Positions 8,966 through 21,216 of a stretch of DNA of 21,298 bases are shown here, piece by piece; within the stretch, counting starts at the first letter, position 1; every line of letters begins with the position of its first letter. This stretch comes from Plantago elongata. Its lineage: Eukaryota; Streptophyta; Magnoliopsida; Lamiales; Plantaginaceae. Made by a program: the position numbers and the translations under genes. The notes beneath the pieces were generated by a model, which was given only the letters and a program-made list of their open reading frames with translations, searched no databases and was not told the origin of the DNA. The stretch spans positions 1 to 21,298 of the forward strand of contig JAYMSP010003066.1 of NCBI GenBank assembly GCA_036897095.1, read 5' to 3'.

Positions 8966-9429
8966 TATTGGTACTAACTGTAATATTTGGTCGTTGTTTC
9001 TTGTCTTATATCTTTAATAATCTAGTTGGTAATTTACTAAGCTATTTAATTTTTACATAGGTGTTTAATAAATCGATTAGTTTATCAACTAGGATTTGCA
9101 AGATTAAACCTCAATTATTAATGAATAAGCTAGATTGTTCTGTAAAAATAAAATTAAAAAGCAAATCATCTAAATTGTTTTAATAATTTTTATAAACAAC
9201 CCCGAACAAGTTTCTCAGATCAATTACCTTATAAACTACCATGTAAACATTTACATGACATGCTTATTTTTAAAATAAGCTCAATGAGAAGATAATCTCT
9301 ATAGGGCCCTATTTGTTCCAGTTTCAGCTCATTTTACATTTTACACAATTAGGTTGATTAGTTAGCAAGTAGTAGCGAATAGATGAGAACTTATATAGTA
9401 GTTGATAAGCTAGTTGGCTTATCAAATAT
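8966..9429. other. AT-rich intergenic DNA
   Basis: No coding frame, RNA or clear repeat could be supported here. Confidence 0.6.
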
Positions 9430-9828
9430 GGGCGAATTATATACGGTACCTCTTAAATTTGACCAAATTACAAATTTCCGTTCAGATTGGCGAAAAATAC
9501 AGATAGCCCCCTGAAGCTCATTTCGTTGACCAACAAATCCACATCAGCATTCTTTCCCATGTGGATTTTACACATATTACATGGATGATTATGTAATTGA
9601 GTTGTCATAATTTTAAGGTATGCTCCATAGCAGCACGTGCAAATCATGTGGGGGTGGTACTGTAATTAACATAGCATAATTGGGGACTTATATGTAATTG
9701 ATTTGAATGTAATTTCAAATACTAGTAGTTATGTTACTTTTTTTAATTGTTTGTTACTTTTTTATAAAATCCTCATTTGAGGTCATTTTGTTAAATGTTT
9801 TACCTTCTTCTTACTAAATTCTTAAAAA

Positions 9829-9972
9829 ATGGCTTCTAGATGTTCGTTATCTAGATCGAACGTTGTTGAGAGTGGGAGTGGAGGATTTTGTAGGCACTTT
9901 GATTTTGTAAGAAGGACGGTGATCACAGTTCAATGTAAAAGAGATTATTTTACAAGCAAACTAAGCCACTAA
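9829..9972 (+). pseudogene. GRF-zinc-finger-like gene start, left arm copy
   Basis: An ATG at 9829 opens 47 codons, MASRCSLSRSNVVESGSGGF followed by CRHFDFVRRT. Plant GRF-type zinc-finger proteins of the At4g04775 type often start with a Ser-rich leader and then Cys-x-Cys...VVRRT. Here only the first Cys and the VRRT are left, and the frame stops soon after, so the rest of the finger is missing. It lies in the left arm of the palindromic element. The family call is tentative. Confidence 0.45.
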
Positions 9973-10058
9973 CAAACGGTTTTTTGCTTCGTGCCTTTAA
10001 AATACTTATTCAATCTTTTGTTCACAATTTGGGTTCTTCCTTTCTCAGTTCCTTGCAT

Positions 10059-10178
10059 TTACTTTTCCAAAATTGAAACTGTGGTCATTGTCCTTCTTAC
10101 ACAATCAAATTGCCTACAAAATTCTCCACTTCCACTCTCAACAACGTTCATTCTAGAGAACAAACTACTAGAAGCCAT
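10059..10178 (-). pseudogene. GRF-zinc-finger-like gene start, right arm copy (inverted)
   Basis: The mirror copy of the frame at 9829 starts with ATG at 10178 on the minus strand and encodes 39 residues: MASSSLFSRMNVVESGSGEF followed by CRQFDCVRRTMTT, then a stop. It matches the left copy in its first 31 residues apart from scattered changes and then diverges. Both copies point towards the centre of the element, as if one gene start was copied on both arms. Confidence 0.45.
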
Positions 10179-11032
10179 TTTTTTTATAAGATTTTAGCAA
10201 GAAAGAAATGCAATGATCTCAAATGAGGTCTTTATAGAAAGAAAAGGACCAACAATTCAAAAAAAAAAAAAAAAGGTAGCATAACGGCTAGTTTTTCAAA
10301 TTAAAGTGAAATCTATTACAAATAAGCTCCCCAGTTATGTATTGTTAATTACAGTACCATCCCCACGTGCCTTACATGTGGTGTTGTGGAACTTGACTGA
10401 AATTTGAGAGAAATCAATTACAAAATCATCCCTAAAATATGTATTGTCAATTACAGATAGGTTCAACTATCAGTCCGCCCCAAAAACAAAAGGACAATTA
10501 AAGAAAAAGAAAAAGAAAAGAAAAAGGGGGAAATAAATTAAATAAAAACAAAAATATAAAAAGTGGATGGCATTTTTGTTATTAACTCCAACTTTTTGGT
10601 CCACATCAGCAAGAATGGATGCCACATCATCACTAGAGTTGACTTTTGGGGCTGGATGTAATTAGAAATCGAGTCCTTTGTTAATTTTGGGGCTATCTGT
10701 AAATTAAACCAATATGGGGGGATTTTTAAAATAGGGGTCAATTTAAGGGGTAGTAGATGTAATTTTTCCTAAATATTAAAATATCGATCATCTAGTTTTT
10801 CATTTAATAACCTATTGGAGTGAAGACTTGAATCATGTTTGGACATGGGGTTTATTTTTATTTTTTTGCAAACGAGCTTATTATGATTATCAAAAAAAAA
10901 AAAAAAAAACAATACAAAGTATAAGACGATCAAGAACGATCTAGCCTAAACGTCAACGACTTAAGAGATAAAAAGTCCTAAACTACCATAAGATTCCCAA
11001 CATGGGATCTCAGCTCAGGAACTTTTCAAGCT

Positions 11033-14000
11033 CTATAAAAAAATAACATCTATAATCTTCCTAGCTATACAACTACTATATGGAGTACCAGGATTATTAT
11101 CAAAACAAACATAATTCCTACATAGCCAAGTCTCATAAACAGTTTCAGTAAAAGCGAGCTTAAGGAGCTTGGCACGCCACCCCTTACCACGAGTACGTTG
11201 CATAATCCAAACAAGCTCAATGTTCCAAACACATGGAGTGTGTTGAATATGTAACCAGGAGAGTGCCTGCTTCCAAATCATGGAGGTCACCGGGCATTCA
11301 AAGAGTAGGTGAATCTGAGTCTCAGGTAGGGGACGAAAATAACATGTTGCATTCGACAGGAGTCCAAGCCGGTGCAATCTATCCCATGTACTCAATCTTT
11401 CCAGGCAAGTCAACCAAGCAACAATCAAAGCCATTGGTCACGCCAGATTACGGAATATGACCGTCCTCCAAGGCATTACAATATCGAATTTATGCAAGCC
11501 CCTATATATCAATCCAGTACGGAACTTGGGTTGTCCCAACATAGTATTCCAGATCGGGTTCCGGTTGGTAAGTGGTCTACACTGGAGATTTCCCGAAATA
11601 TCCAAGGGTATGAATTGGGAATCTCTGCATCCATAACACTTTCTAGAGGCATATAATAAATGTGAACCCACTTGACTTATAAGTTATCCTGCTTTCCACA
11701 TATATTCCATAACACTTTCATCATACAGGCCTTGTTCCAGTCAGGCAAAGCAATGATCAGTAAACCGCCTTCAGCTTTCGATTTACAAACATTCTCCCAT
11801 GCAACCGGGGATTTACGTGTGATAGAGTGACTACTAGACTAGAGGAAGGCTCTGCATATCACTTCAACTTGCTTTAAAACCTACTTCGGGAGTGGATGAT
11901 ATTGGAGCCAGTAGTTAGCGACGACAAATAACACACTCTTGATTAGCTGAACTCGTCTTGCATAACTAAGGAGTTTCACACTCCAATGTCTGATGTGAGC
12001 CACAATCTTATCGACCAATGGTTGACATTGCCCAACAGTAAGCTTTTTACTCGTGAGTGGTACTCCTAAATACCGAAACGGGAGCTCCCCGCCAGAAAAC
12101 CTGTAATCTGCCAAATTCGCTGCTGCATTTCGACCCACTGTGCCAAAATATATACGACATTTCTATGGGTTCACCGTGAGTCCATTGACACGAGAAAAAA
12201 CTAAGGAACTTCTCCATCACAAGTTGTACCGAGACATGATCACCTATAGAGAACAACAGAAGATCATCCGCAAAACTGAGATTAATAACTTGTAGTTTCT
12301 CACACCTAGTATGAAAATTGAAGTCGGGTATCTGGCGCAACTCTTGCAGAGTTCTATAAAGGTATTCCATCACTAATATGAACAACTGAGGGGACATTGG
12401 ATTGCCTTGTCGAAGGCCCCTCTTAGCCCTAAGGCAGCGGGAAGCAGTACCATCGATTATATAGAGATGAGATACTGTTGTTGCACATATCATAATCAAA
12501 TTAACAAATTGAGATGGGAACCCTAATTCTTTTAAGACCGTCTCCAAAGCACCCCACTCTACAGTATCGTAGGCTTTCCTGGAGGTCCATTTGTAGCATA
12601 CACTTTGGAGCCCCACTCTTTCTATTATACCTTCAAAGTAGCTCATATGCCAACAAAATATGATTATGAATCTGCTGACCTGGAATTAAAGCAGCCTGAC
12701 TTTCATGCACCAGACCAGGTAACACACCACTAAGCCGAGTAGTGAGAATTTTCGACACTATCTTATAGATAGTAGTACATCATGAGATAGGTCGAAACTC
12801 CTTAACTGCATTGGCATCTGCAATCTTCAGTAAAAGTATAACAAGTCTACAATTCACCGCTTTATACATCCTGGCATGTTCAAAAAACTCCTTCACTGCT
12901 CAAACAACACCTTGCTCAATAATGCTCCAAGTAGCCTTACAAAATTTAGCATTATACCCATCTAAGCCTGGGGCCTTGAGATCTCTGATACCCTCCAGAG
13001 CAGCTCGAATTTTCGCATTCGATATCGGCCGGACCAAGGCAGCAGCCTGTAGCCTTGTGACTTGCATTCCATTCGGCAAAGTATTAACATTAATAGCCTC
13101 CGATCGATTTGGTGCCGTTCCCACAAGGTTACCATAGAAGCTTAATACCTCATGTTCCAAATTAGGAAAGGTAGTAGCAACAGATCCATCTTCACGTTGT
13201 ATACAAGTCATGCCAATATTACGGTTCTTGGCTCGAACAGTGTCATGAAAATATGCATTGTTCTCATCGCCAAGCCGAATCCATTCTACTTTTAGGCGTT
13301 GTTGAATAAGCCCCTCCTCAACTTCATTCCACTGAAGTAGATTAGTAGTACAATGTCGAACCTGTTCAATACACCCTCTGTCCATATGGTTCGAGCTGAG
13401 TTCAGCTTGCGCAATTCGTAGGTCTTCACGGGCATCTTATATATTTATGCCGGATCCCAAGAAAAGTTCATCGCATTTGTTTAATAACAGATTATAAGTT
13501 ACACAGTTTAGTCCAAAGCACAAACATACCATTGTCAAGAAAATTAGGGAGCTCGATCACTTTATTGAAGAATTTAAAATTCTTCTTGGGCGTTTGTGGG
13601 CTATCGACCAACTTCACTCGAATCAGTGCATGATCAAACACGCTGGAATCCAATATCTCGGCATGCACATGAGTAAAAGTCTGTATCTATGCCATGTTCC
13701 CCAAGACTCTATCAATACGAAAATAGATGGGGTCTGCAATATGTTTATTATTCCAAGTATAATGATCACCTATACTATCAATCTCAAAAATCTCTACTCT
13801 CTCCATCATATTCACCAAGTCCACATACTCATTAGGATGTACCAGAGACCCACCAATGCGATCCTGTGAGGAGAGAACATTGTTGAAATCCCCCATAAGC
13901 ATCCATTGCTCAGAGTTTTGTGGCCGTAGCTCTTCAATTTTCAACCATAATCTCTTAAGATCCTCTATCTGATTAAGAGCATATATTGCCGTGAGCCACA

Positions 14001-14313
14001 TAATAAAGCTCCCATCAATATCAAAAAGTTTACAGTGTATGTGCTTAGCCCCCTCTTCCATAGGAAGAATATTCACCTTAGTAGGGTCCCACAAAATCCA
14101 GACCCTCCCATTTGCATGAGAGTTGTAGTTATCCACACAACACCACTATCCATTAAACCAATCTCTTTTTTTTTTTTTTTTTTTACTTTTTAATTGTTTA
14201 ACTCTAGTCTCTACTATGATAACTACATATGGATTGAGCACACGGAGACGGGAGCCAATCTCCTTTGCTTTAGCTATCTTATTACACCCCCTCACATTCC
14301 ATGACACAATCAT
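11033..14313 (-). pseudogene. LINE ORF2: endonuclease, reverse transcriptase, zf-RVT
   Basis: The start ATG at 14313 gives MIVSWNVRGCNK, the classical start of plant LINE endonucleases. The endonuclease follows, with WMLMGDFNNVL near 13880-13850 and RIDRVLGN near 13700. The region before the polymerase (13385-12900) contains WIRLGDENNAYFH. The reverse transcriptase shows RKAYDTVEW, GLRQGNPMSPQLF and the catalytic SFADDLLLF (FADD at 12263-12274), then FRYLGVPLTSKKL. A zf-RVT region with LSTWDRLHRLG ends at 11033. The ORF is dead: there is a stop in the endonuclease after an expanded A-run, a frameshift between endonuclease and polymerase, an extra G near 12580, TAG at 12163-12165 and TGA at 11438-11440. 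At least four reading-frame changes are needed to read through. In an active element this protein nicks DNA and primes reverse transcription from the nick. Confidence 0.9.
14166..14184 (-). repeat. A19 tract inside ORF2
   Basis: Nineteen T on the plus strand read as A19 on the coding strand, at the Lys-rich end of the first endonuclease segment (ETRVKQLKSKKK...). Expansion of a short AAA/AAG run is the likely origin. It is followed within 30 bases by a stop codon. Confidence 0.8.
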
Positions 14314-15717
14314 GGAACCCCATCATGAATCACTACAGATCCATTCACATTCTGTAGTGCTTCAAATACATTCTGATAATCAATATGGTCCTGACCAGAG
14401 GTTCTAGTAGTCGATGGATACATTGGGCCTTTGCCCTTGTCAATCTGTCTCCGGGTCACAGTCTGCCATCCATCATCATTACTGCTAGTCGACGCCACAT
14501 CCTGTCCTCTGATTGGCATACTCGGCTGCACAATAGGTTGGGGAACTGAACTGGTTCTAGTAAAACCATTCGCTCCCTGCTATGGTCTATTATCCACTGT
14601 GACTTGCCATTGATTTTTCACTCTCTTTTTAGGCACATTCCTGTTCTGAGGAGGCTCACATATATGTCCTACTTTCTGGCAACGATCACAATGCATAGGC
14701 TTCCACTCATATTCCACCGATTGGATACGAACATTCCGTTTCTCATCCTTAATGTTAATGCTCTCTTGCAACTACTTAGTAATGTCTAGTAATCTAGCAT
14801 AAGATATATGAAACTTCTAGGCTGTACACTCATTAGTAAATAATGGTTTTCCCAAAGCACTACCAATTTTGCCCAAACTTGTTGCACCCCAGAGGTGTAA
14901 TGGTAGGTGCGAAAGCTTCACCCAAATAGGTAGTGTACGTAGAATATCATTCTTGAGACAAAAACCACTTGTCCTTTATCGGATAAACATGCTCATATTG
15001 TAAACAGTATAAGGTCCTCTACTTATCTCCAGATCCCTATCCTCTATAGTCCGAAACTTGAGTATGAAGTACCCTTCTTCATCATAAAAAATTTATGGTA
15101 AGGACACAAAATTCCAGAATTTTATCATGTATTGCTTGACGCTGTTCATAGAAAGGTCCCACCCCCCCAACACATACATAATAAGGCTCGATTCCCAGAA
15201 TTTCTTCTCTGATACAACATCTACTTCATCAATGGTAATCTCGATATCTCCATTCACAATTGTTGGAGCAAAATAGGTAATACTCAAACCCCTCGCAGGT
15301 AATAGGTTACCGCTAATCACGTTAGTCTAAAGTTTAGGTGAAGGAGGAGATTCCATTTGCATGTTGTTCTTCAAAAGCTTCAATTTCAGGCTGCAAGTTA
15401 TTGTTCTCGTCGGAGTCCTTTCTCGGTACATCCTCCCTGACATGTGCAGAGCCCCCAAATCCGGTACTCCCTCCCCAGATTCAGGAATCAGATATGCAAT
15501 TTGTTCATTCTGATCCCGACTAATCTCTTCAATCAATTTCAAGATTAAAGTCGGCATTTTCATCGGAGCTAGGTTTTCCACCTGAGTTGATGTATTTTCT
15601 TCCTCTGTCCCGTCCCCCTGTTCCATCAATCCTCGTTGAGAGTCGACCGGCGACTGCTATCTGATGCCCCACGAGACGCCGCCCCGTTTTACGGGGCCGA
15701 CCGCGTCCCCTTCTCAT
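14310..15717 (-). pseudogene. LINE ORF1: nucleic-acid-binding protein with zinc knuckle
   Basis: A start at 15717 gives MRRGRGRPRKTGRR, an AT-hook-like basic N-terminus. After one frameshift (about 15630-15530) the rest runs in a single frame to TGA at 14310-14312, interrupted only by nonsense codons: TAG at 15327, TAA at 15093, TAA at 14976, TAG at 14817, TAG at 14772 and TAG at 14580. The middle part (EVDVVSEKKFWESSLIMYVLG, then LPIWVKL and LHLWG) fits DUF4283. YEWKPMHCDRCQKVGHIC near 14715 is the zinc knuckle typical of these proteins. ORF1 products of LINEs bind the element RNA. This copy cannot be translated whole. Confidence 0.8.
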
Positions 15718-15901
15718 CGGAGTAGTGGTGAAGAGTCGCCGAAGAAAGATGTTTGAGTGACAGAAAATTTTGGAACCAGATTATGTTTTTGGGGTTATGT
15801 TCTTCTGGTATATGTCGATAATTAGGAATAATGATGGGGGTTTCTTTTTGTATTGGTAGGAAGTTATTGTAAAGGTTTTGGATGTAGATTGAGACTTGAA
15901 T

Positions 15902-18183
<2,282 letters not shown>

Positions 18184-19330
18184 ACTTGTTGGAGTTCTCA
18201 AGTCACATTTTCAATTACATTAAGCTACTCAATTTTGCTATGATGATGATAGAGACGTGGAATTCTGTTAAGATACCTTATGTTTTATTCAATTAGCCTG
18301 ACATTTATCATCTTGTGTCAATTTGTCGACTAAATATTCGGATGGTTGGATATTGTTTCTGTGTCTGAACTTTGCTCTCTTGTCTCTCTCTGGATCTTCT
18401 TTCTCTGCATTCACTCTTGTGCCACCTAAGAATAGTAGCGATGTTCCATAGATCTCTTATTTAAGGAATTTGGTTCCATCTGCTATTGTTAACCAACAAT
18501 TCTTACTACTATTAAGCCTAACATTGTTAAGAAGTTCTCATGTATGTTGTATCGGAACTATCATTTGGTCTCCTGCTTTAAATATGTGATCTGCAATCTG
18601 CCTTCATCATGCACTAGTTCTCGCATTATCTTGCACTCCTATTGTTTTCGTTTCTGTGTCCTACCCTTTCAAATAATCTCGTCCCAGCCCTTGTGTTATC
18701 ATAATGGAATCTGCCTTGTACTATCGATAAGTAATATACTGTAAGACTTTGCAATGGCCAGGCCTCATGTTATCGAGAAGTACAAGGTACAGGAAATTCG
18801 ATAGTACTGCCCTCATGATTGAAGAAAGGATAGATGATAGTAACCTGTCCAAATATAGAAGAAGATGAGATTAAAGCATTATTACATGGCCTCAAACTTG
18901 CGTGGGAACGTCAGATTTGATGAATAGAAGTGGAAAAGAACTGCTTAGTTACCTGGAAGCTTATAAATGAGTGACATTGAGTCCCACTCCTTGCACAAGT
19001 AACACTAGAGTGCAGAGAACTTCTCCACAAGCCTTGGACCTGTACCTTCAACTGGAGTCCTAGGATTGGCAGTATAACAGCATACTAGCTTCTTTAGCAA
19101 AGAAATTCGATTCCATGATTGGCGATGATGAGTTCTTGGACCATCCACATACACATGCACTTTGGACCTTCGGTGTAGCAGTGTCATCACTTGCAATAGT
19201 TTCGTGGTAGTCCTTATATTATGATGGGCACCCATGTTATGATAGGTGAGATTTGATGTTGTATGTATTGTATTACATGGAAGTAGTACAAGGGGTGAGA
19301 GTTACCTTGAATTATTTACAACATATTGTG
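18184..19330. other. 3' region of RPL34 and intergenic DNA
   Basis: The first 100-150 bp after the stop codon are probably the RPL34 3' UTR. Beyond that I find no supported gene. A 76-codon frame on the minus strand (19235-19005) has no recognised similarity or codon pattern. Confidence 0.6.
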
Positions 19331-19369
19331 ATCGCTTTAATTATTTTGAGGAATTACATGGCAAAATAA

Positions 19370-19495
19370 ATTTAGAATAAGAAAAGTAAAAAGTTTTTAT
19401 TTTGAGGACAAGAAATTTAAAAAGCTTTTATTTTGAGGAATTAACTTAGAAATAAAGTAAAAGGTTTTTTTTTAGGAATTAACTTAAAAATGAAG
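19370..19495 (+). repeat. degenerate tandem repeat, about 50-bp units
   Basis: Motifs such as AAAAAGTTTTTATTTTGAGG and GGAATTAACTTARAAATRAA recur two to three times with small changes. It is simple AT-rich repeat DNA next to the tRNA-like sequence. Confidence 0.6.
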
Positions 19496-19504
19496 GAAAA
19501 ATTT

Positions 19505-19585
19505 GTGAAGAGCGGGATTTAAAAACCCACACCCTTTTAGACCAGTACCTAATATTGACGCCTTTGACCACTCGGCCATCTTGAC
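19505..19585 (-). tRNA. tRNA-Leu(UAG)-like sequence, probably a pseudogene
   Basis: On the minus strand it starts GTCAAGATGGCCGAGTGGTC, the acceptor stem and D-arm of plant cytosolic tRNA-Leu. The anticodon arm TCAAT-ATTAGGT-ACTGG carries TAG, which reads Leu codons. A long variable arm follows, as in class II tRNAs, then a T-stem GTGGG/CCCGC. The acceptor stem GTCAAGA/TCTTCAC pairs at six of seven positions, and the anticodon stem has one A-C mismatch. The T-loop TTTTTAAAT has nine bases instead of seven and lacks the usual TTC. These defects argue for a decayed copy rather than a working gene. Confidence 0.65.
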
Positions 19586-19849
19586 TTGATATATTTAAAT
19601 CTATTATTAATTTATATATACATATGCCATGGTGTTTAAAACACTTTTCTAAGCATTGGACATCTTATATTACAATTAAGAAAACTTCAATTCGTTTTCA
19701 TAAAAAACAAGTTTGAAGATTTAAATAAAATCAAACAAAATAGTAAAAATCAAAACGAGTGGCATACATTTAAATGGACATTTGAATGAATATATATGAA
19801 ATTGTGTTTGGCAACTGATTCAGATAGGAGACATTTAAATCGGTGTGTA
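19586..19849. other. AT-rich spacer
   Basis: I see nothing identifiable between the tRNA-like sequence and the end of the LEA_2 gene. Confidence 0.6.
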
Positions 19850-20441
19850 CTATAGGCTATTCATTCCTTTCAACACCCTAACCCTCCCCACCAGCTGCAT
19901 CCTCGTCTCCAGCTCCATCGTCTCTTCGCCATCCACCGCCACCTTCTGCACCGTCGTAGGCGGCAGCGGATACTGTTGCAGATCAAACTTCGCCGACATC
20001 TTCTGACTCGATCCACCGCCAATCCTCCCCGCAGGGATGAACACCGTCCTTACCGGCTGACCAGAGTAGACCAGCTGCAGCGAGCTGTCATAGTGCGAAA
20101 ATTCGTCGCAATTGGGGTTCCGAACAGTGACGAACTGGAAGAACTCGAAGTTGACGGTGCCGTTGGTGAGGGAGAATGTGGGAAATTGGACGACGTTAAT
20201 GGCGATTAGCGCTGGCTTTGGTTTGAAGATGAAGAAGTAGACGACGGCGGATGCGACGACGATTGTGAGGAGGAAGATGGTGGCAACGCAGCAAGATGCG
20301 AGATTTGTTCGGCTCCGGTTTGATTTGTTGGTGTATGGATTTGAATACGGATTTGCATATGGATTTGTGTGTGGATTTGGGTTGGATCGGAACTGAGGTT
20401 GTTAATTGTTGTGATTGTGTTGATTGATTGTTGTTGTTCAT
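19850..20441 (-). pseudogene. NDR1/HIN1-like (LEA_2) membrane protein, frameshifted and C-terminally truncated
   Basis: The start ATG at 20441 gives MNNNNQSTQSQQ. The conserved protein continues in another frame, in which the Asn-Pro-rich stretch NPHTNPYANPYSNPYT, a transmembrane segment (SCCVATIFLLTIVVASAVVY) and the LEA_2 domain run without a stop to TAG at 19850-19852. Domain landmarks are FSLTNGTVNF, VTVRNPNCDEF and IPAGRIGGGSS, then ETRMQLVGRVRVL. Leaving out the four bases TTAA at 20402-20405 would make the two frames continuous (195 residues). In the frame used by the LEA_2 part a TAA falls exactly there, and no ATG precedes the membrane segment. The family normally has some 25 more residues after GRVRVL. 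Here six residues and a stop follow. Family members sit in the plasma membrane and act in pathogen and stress responses. Family call 0.85; pseudogene status is less sure, because a spliced upstream exon or a sequencing error could also explain the shift. Confidence 0.75.
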
Positions 20442-20534
20442 TTCTTCAGTAGTAAGTTTAGTGAGTAGGTGTGTAAAGTGGTTGATGGAGGGGAGGCAAG
20501 GAAGAAATGAATGGCTTTAATTAGTGGGTGTTTG

Positions 20535-20694
20535 TAGGGGCTGTTTGGGAGACAATTGTAATCGGTCAATTTGGCTCGATGAATAGTGATTTGGACTAAA
20601 ATACACTTCAAATACCCCCATTTCAATTCCATTCCAAACACAATTTCACCAAAATACATCCAAACGCCCATTCAAATTCTATACCAATCAGCCC
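20535..20694. mobile_element. small MITE-like element upstream of the LEA_2 gene
   Basis: It starts TAGGGGCTGTTTGGG and ends CAATCAGCCCCA. The reverse complement of the right end, TGGGGCTGATTGG, matches the left end with a few changes. Internal ATTCCATTCCAAACA-type sequence is common in plant MITEs. No convincing target duplication was found. It lies about 95 bp upstream of the LEA_2 start, in the presumed promoter. Confidence 0.45.
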
Positions 20695-20956
20695 CACATG
20701 TGTCTTTAGAATCAATTATTATCAGTGTTTTGTTGCTTAAAAAAAATACAAATCAAATAATTGAGTACTGTGGACTCATTTACCTTGAACTGTTTTTTCT
20801 ATTTTCAGTCAAGTTTCATTCATACATCATAAAGAAATCAAGTAGACATAGGTTTACAAATGGAAAGTAGTAAACATGATTGCAGAAGAAGAATAACAGT
20901 AGAAGTCGAAGAAGACTGAAGAAGAGGAACAATACGAAAAGTATAGACTGAAGAAG

Positions 20957-21216
20957 AAGAACGGTCCATCTCTGCAACTTACTTCGAGACGGTAATGGAA
21001 TCGTGACCTTGACTTGTTGCTGTCTCCTACGAATTGAGTCGATGGTGTGTAGGTCGAATTGTGTCCAACCTTAATCTCCAAAACTCCAACCTTTTATATT
21101 GTTTGTTTATTTTATTTTCCGGCGTGTAGGTCGAATTGTGTCCAGCTTTAATCTCCAAGAACGGTCCATCTCTGCAACTTACTTCGAGACGGCAACTTAT
21201 TTTATATTGTTTGTTT
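20957..21216 (+). repeat. three short repeat modules present twice in different order
   Basis: Module A (AAGAACGGTCCATCTCTGCA and 16 more bases) is at 20957-20992 and 21157-21192. Module B (GTGTAGGTCGAATTGTGTCC and 15 more) is at 21047-21081 and 21124-21158, with a few changes. Module C (TTTATATTGTTTGTTT) is at 21093-21108 and 21201-21216. The order is A-B-C and then B-A-C, so this is not a simple tandem duplication. Confidence 0.85.

Larger units (their letters stand above)
9430..10769. mobile_element. Mutator-like element with very long inverted arms (about 1.34 kb)
   Basis: The left arm (about 9430-9950) is matched by the reverse complement of the right arm (about 10060-10769). Matching landmarks include the ends (GAATTATATACGGTACC against GAAAAATTACATCTACTACC), CAGATAGCCCC, GGTGGTACTGTAATTAACA against GATGGTACTGTAATTAACA, and an ATG followed by GCTTCTAG in both arms. 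Arms of around 500 bp with a short unpaired centre (about 9970-10058) suggest a MULE-type or foldback element. The flanks share AAATAT, but I could not confirm a 9-bp duplication, so the superfamily is an inference. No transposase is present. The right arm carries an A-run near 10259-10274. Confidence 0.65.
10834..15891 (-). mobile_element. L1-type LINE (non-LTR retrotransposon), near full length but degenerate
   Basis: On the minus strand the order is short 5' leader, ORF1 (15717-14310), ORF2 (14313-11033), 3' UTR and an A-rich tail (positions 10868 to 10849, CAAAAAAATAAAAATAAA). AGACTTGAAT occurs at 10824-10833 and again at 15892-15901, a candidate 10-bp target duplication that would give a 5,058-bp element with a 174-nt 5' leader. 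If so, some 15 bases follow the A-rich tail before the duplication, which is unusual. The T-run at 10894-10911 on the minus strand lies within the 3' UTR. ORF1 has a DUF4283-like region and a zinc knuckle. ORF2 has endonuclease, reverse transcriptase and zf-RVT regions. Both are broken. Confidence 0.85.

Noticed and set aside
12811..13137. Plus-strand frame of 108 codons inside the LINE
   Set aside because: It is antisense to recognisable LINE ORF2 sequence.
19005..19235. 76-codon frame on the minus strand
   Set aside because: No recognised family, no splice context and no codon pattern that sets it apart from chance.
20854..21081. 75-codon frame on the minus strand at the right edge
   Set aside because: It is dominated by a Phe/Ser-rich stretch from GAAGAA-type simple sequence and overlaps the shuffled repeats.
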